A stretch of 15,743 nucleotides of DNA from contig JAEEXW010000017.1 of the NCBI GenBank assembly GCA_016287995.1, positions 1-15,743 on the forward strand. The letters are read 5' to 3'. The DNA comes from Bacteroidales bacterium. GTDB taxonomy: Bacteria; Bacteroidota; Bacteroidia; Bacteroidales; UBA3824. Positions within the stretch are counted from its first letter, which is position 1. Each line of letters begins with the position of its first letter. A program made the translations under genes and the position numbers. Below are positions 14,763 to 15,743 of the stretch, in pieces. The notes under the pieces were generated by a model. The model was given only the letters and a program-made list of their open reading frames with translations. It ran no database searches and was not told the origin of the DNA.

Positions 14763-15743
14763 ATGAACAATTCTAAAATTATTAAATTGGCGATTTCTCT
14801 GCTGATTCCGGCGGTGATTGCGCTATTGCCGGCGGGGGCGTTCCCGTTTGATATTACTATTGTTGAACAGCGCATTGTCGCAATATTTGTTTTTGCGGCT
14901 TTGATGTGGATTCTTGAACCTATTCCTATTTGGACAACCTCTGTTGGTGTTATCGTTTTAATGCTCCTTACCACTTCGTCAAGTATGGTGAATTTCTTAA
15001 AATACGAGGGCGAAGATTTCGGCAAAGCAATTGCTTACAAAGACATAATGGCAACTTTCGCCGACCCGGTGATAATGCTATTTATGGGCGGGTTTGTTTT
15101 GGCGATTATAGCAAGTAAATACAAACTCGATGCAGGTATCGCAAAACTTATTTTAACCCCTTTCGGCAACAAATCAGAAATGGTTTTGTTGGGTTTTATC
15201 GTAGTAACGGCGATTTGCTCAATGTTTATGTCAAATACTGCGACAGCGGCAATGATGTTAACGATTCTTTCGCCCGTCTTGGCAACACTTCCTACTTCGG
15301 GAAAAGGTCGTATCGCTTTGGCACTTTCAATCCCCGTTGCGGCTAACGTCGGCGGTATTGGAACACCTATCGGAACACCGCCTAATGCTTTGGCTATTAA
15401 ATATTTGAATGACCCTGACGGCTTAAATCTCGGTATTTCTTTCGGAGAATGGATGCTTTATATGGTGCCGCTTGCACTCGTAATTCTGCTCATCACTTGG
15501 ATTGTGTTAAGAAAAATGTTCCCCTTCTCGCAAAAAACAATCGAAATTCATATCGAGGAAGGCTTTTCTGCAAAAGATACAAATTCAAAAATCGTTTTAA
15601 TCACCTTTATAACTACAATTTTACTTTGGGTAACAGACAAACTGACCGGCATTAACGCTAACGTTGTGGCTTTGATTCCGTTTGCAGTTTTCTCGGTAAC
15701 AGGTATTTTTACGAAAGAAGATTTGAAAAAAATTGACTGGGAC
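14763..15743 (+). CDS. DASS (SLC13-like) divalent anion:sodium symporter, N-terminal part
   Basis: Inner-membrane secondary transporter; ATG 14763 opens a frame of 327 codons that runs off the right edge without a stop. It shows the first half of the divalent anion:sodium symporter fold. Helices are at about 5-28 and 38-56, then EPIPIWTTSVGVIVLML, a re-entrant-type region near MLFMGGFVLAIIASKY, the SNTATAAMMLTIL motif (the first SNT of the family, which lines the sodium and substrate site), and VGGIGTPIGTPPNALA. A charged loop (FSQKTIEIHIEEGF) and further helices follow. Family members import dicarboxylates, citrate, sulfate or phosphate with sodium; the motifs present do not decide between them, and the second SNT lies outside the window. 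Full members have about 450-500 residues. It is divergent from the two-component/prohibitin operon; shared regulation is possible but not shown. Confidence 0.93.
   Translation, partial: MNNSKIIKLAISLLIPAVIALLPAGAFPFDITIVEQRIVAIFVFAALMWILEPIPIWTTSVGVIVLMLLTTSSSMVNFLKYEGEDFGKAIAYKDIMATFADPVIMLFMGGFVLAIIASKYKLDAGIAKLILTPFGNKSEMVLLGFIVVTAICSMFMSNTATAAMMLTILSPVLATLPTSGKGRIALALSIPVAANVGGIGTPIGTPPNALAIKYLNDPDGLNLGISFGEWMLYMVPLALVILLITWIVLRKMFPFSQKTIEIHIEEGFSAKDTNSKIVLITFITTILLWVTDKLTGINANVVALIPFAVFSVTGIFTKEDLKKIDWD

Overview
The window looks like a chromosomal segment of a Bacteroidetes bacterium, most likely an uncultured Bacteroidales. The base composition is AT-rich. Start codons lack clear Shine-Dalgarno sequences. 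Several genes are preceded by the Bacteroidetes-type promoter (TTG about 17-20 bp upstream of TAnnTTTG). The FtsX-type permease/ATPase operon, the cyclophilin layout and the prohibitin-like protein all fit that phylum. This placement is inferred; no rRNA or tRNA is present.

Layout. (1) Positions 1-4839, minus strand: an ABC exporter operon made of permease, ATPase and a second permease cut by the window edge. Upstream of it (4840-4976) lies a good candidate sigma-54 promoter with a cluster of TGTAAA/TTTACA inverted repeats placed like an enhancer. (2) 4977-6590, minus: adenine deaminase, with Asn where the first His of the metal-binding HxH motif is expected. (3) 6717-9864, plus: secreted cyclophilin, pheS, a 137-bp nested palindromic element, and tyrS, ending in a clear terminator. 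(4) 10008-10688, plus: a CAP-domain lipoprotein with a seven-copy NKT pentapeptide linker. (5) 10723-11760, minus: an SDR/epimerase-like protein lacking the usual glycine and catalytic residues, behind a promoter sitting in a 46-bp palindrome. (6) 11848-14581, minus: an apparent operon of histidine kinase, PhoB-like response regulator and prohibitin/SPFH protein. (7) 14763 to the right edge, plus: a DASS (SLC13-like) anion/sodium symporter, partial.

How the genes relate. Most of the window is housekeeping (two aminoacyl-tRNA synthetases, a foldase, purine salvage) mixed with envelope functions (ABC exporter, lipoprotein, SPFH protein, two-component system, symporter). I see no transposase, integrase, phage gene, CRISPR array or toxin-antitoxin pair, and no demonstrably new multi-gene system. 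The signals most worth following are the sigma-54/enhancer architecture of the ABC operon, the covarying composite palindrome between pheS and tyrS, and the two enzymes with substituted key residues. There is no gene-free stretch longer than 300 bases.
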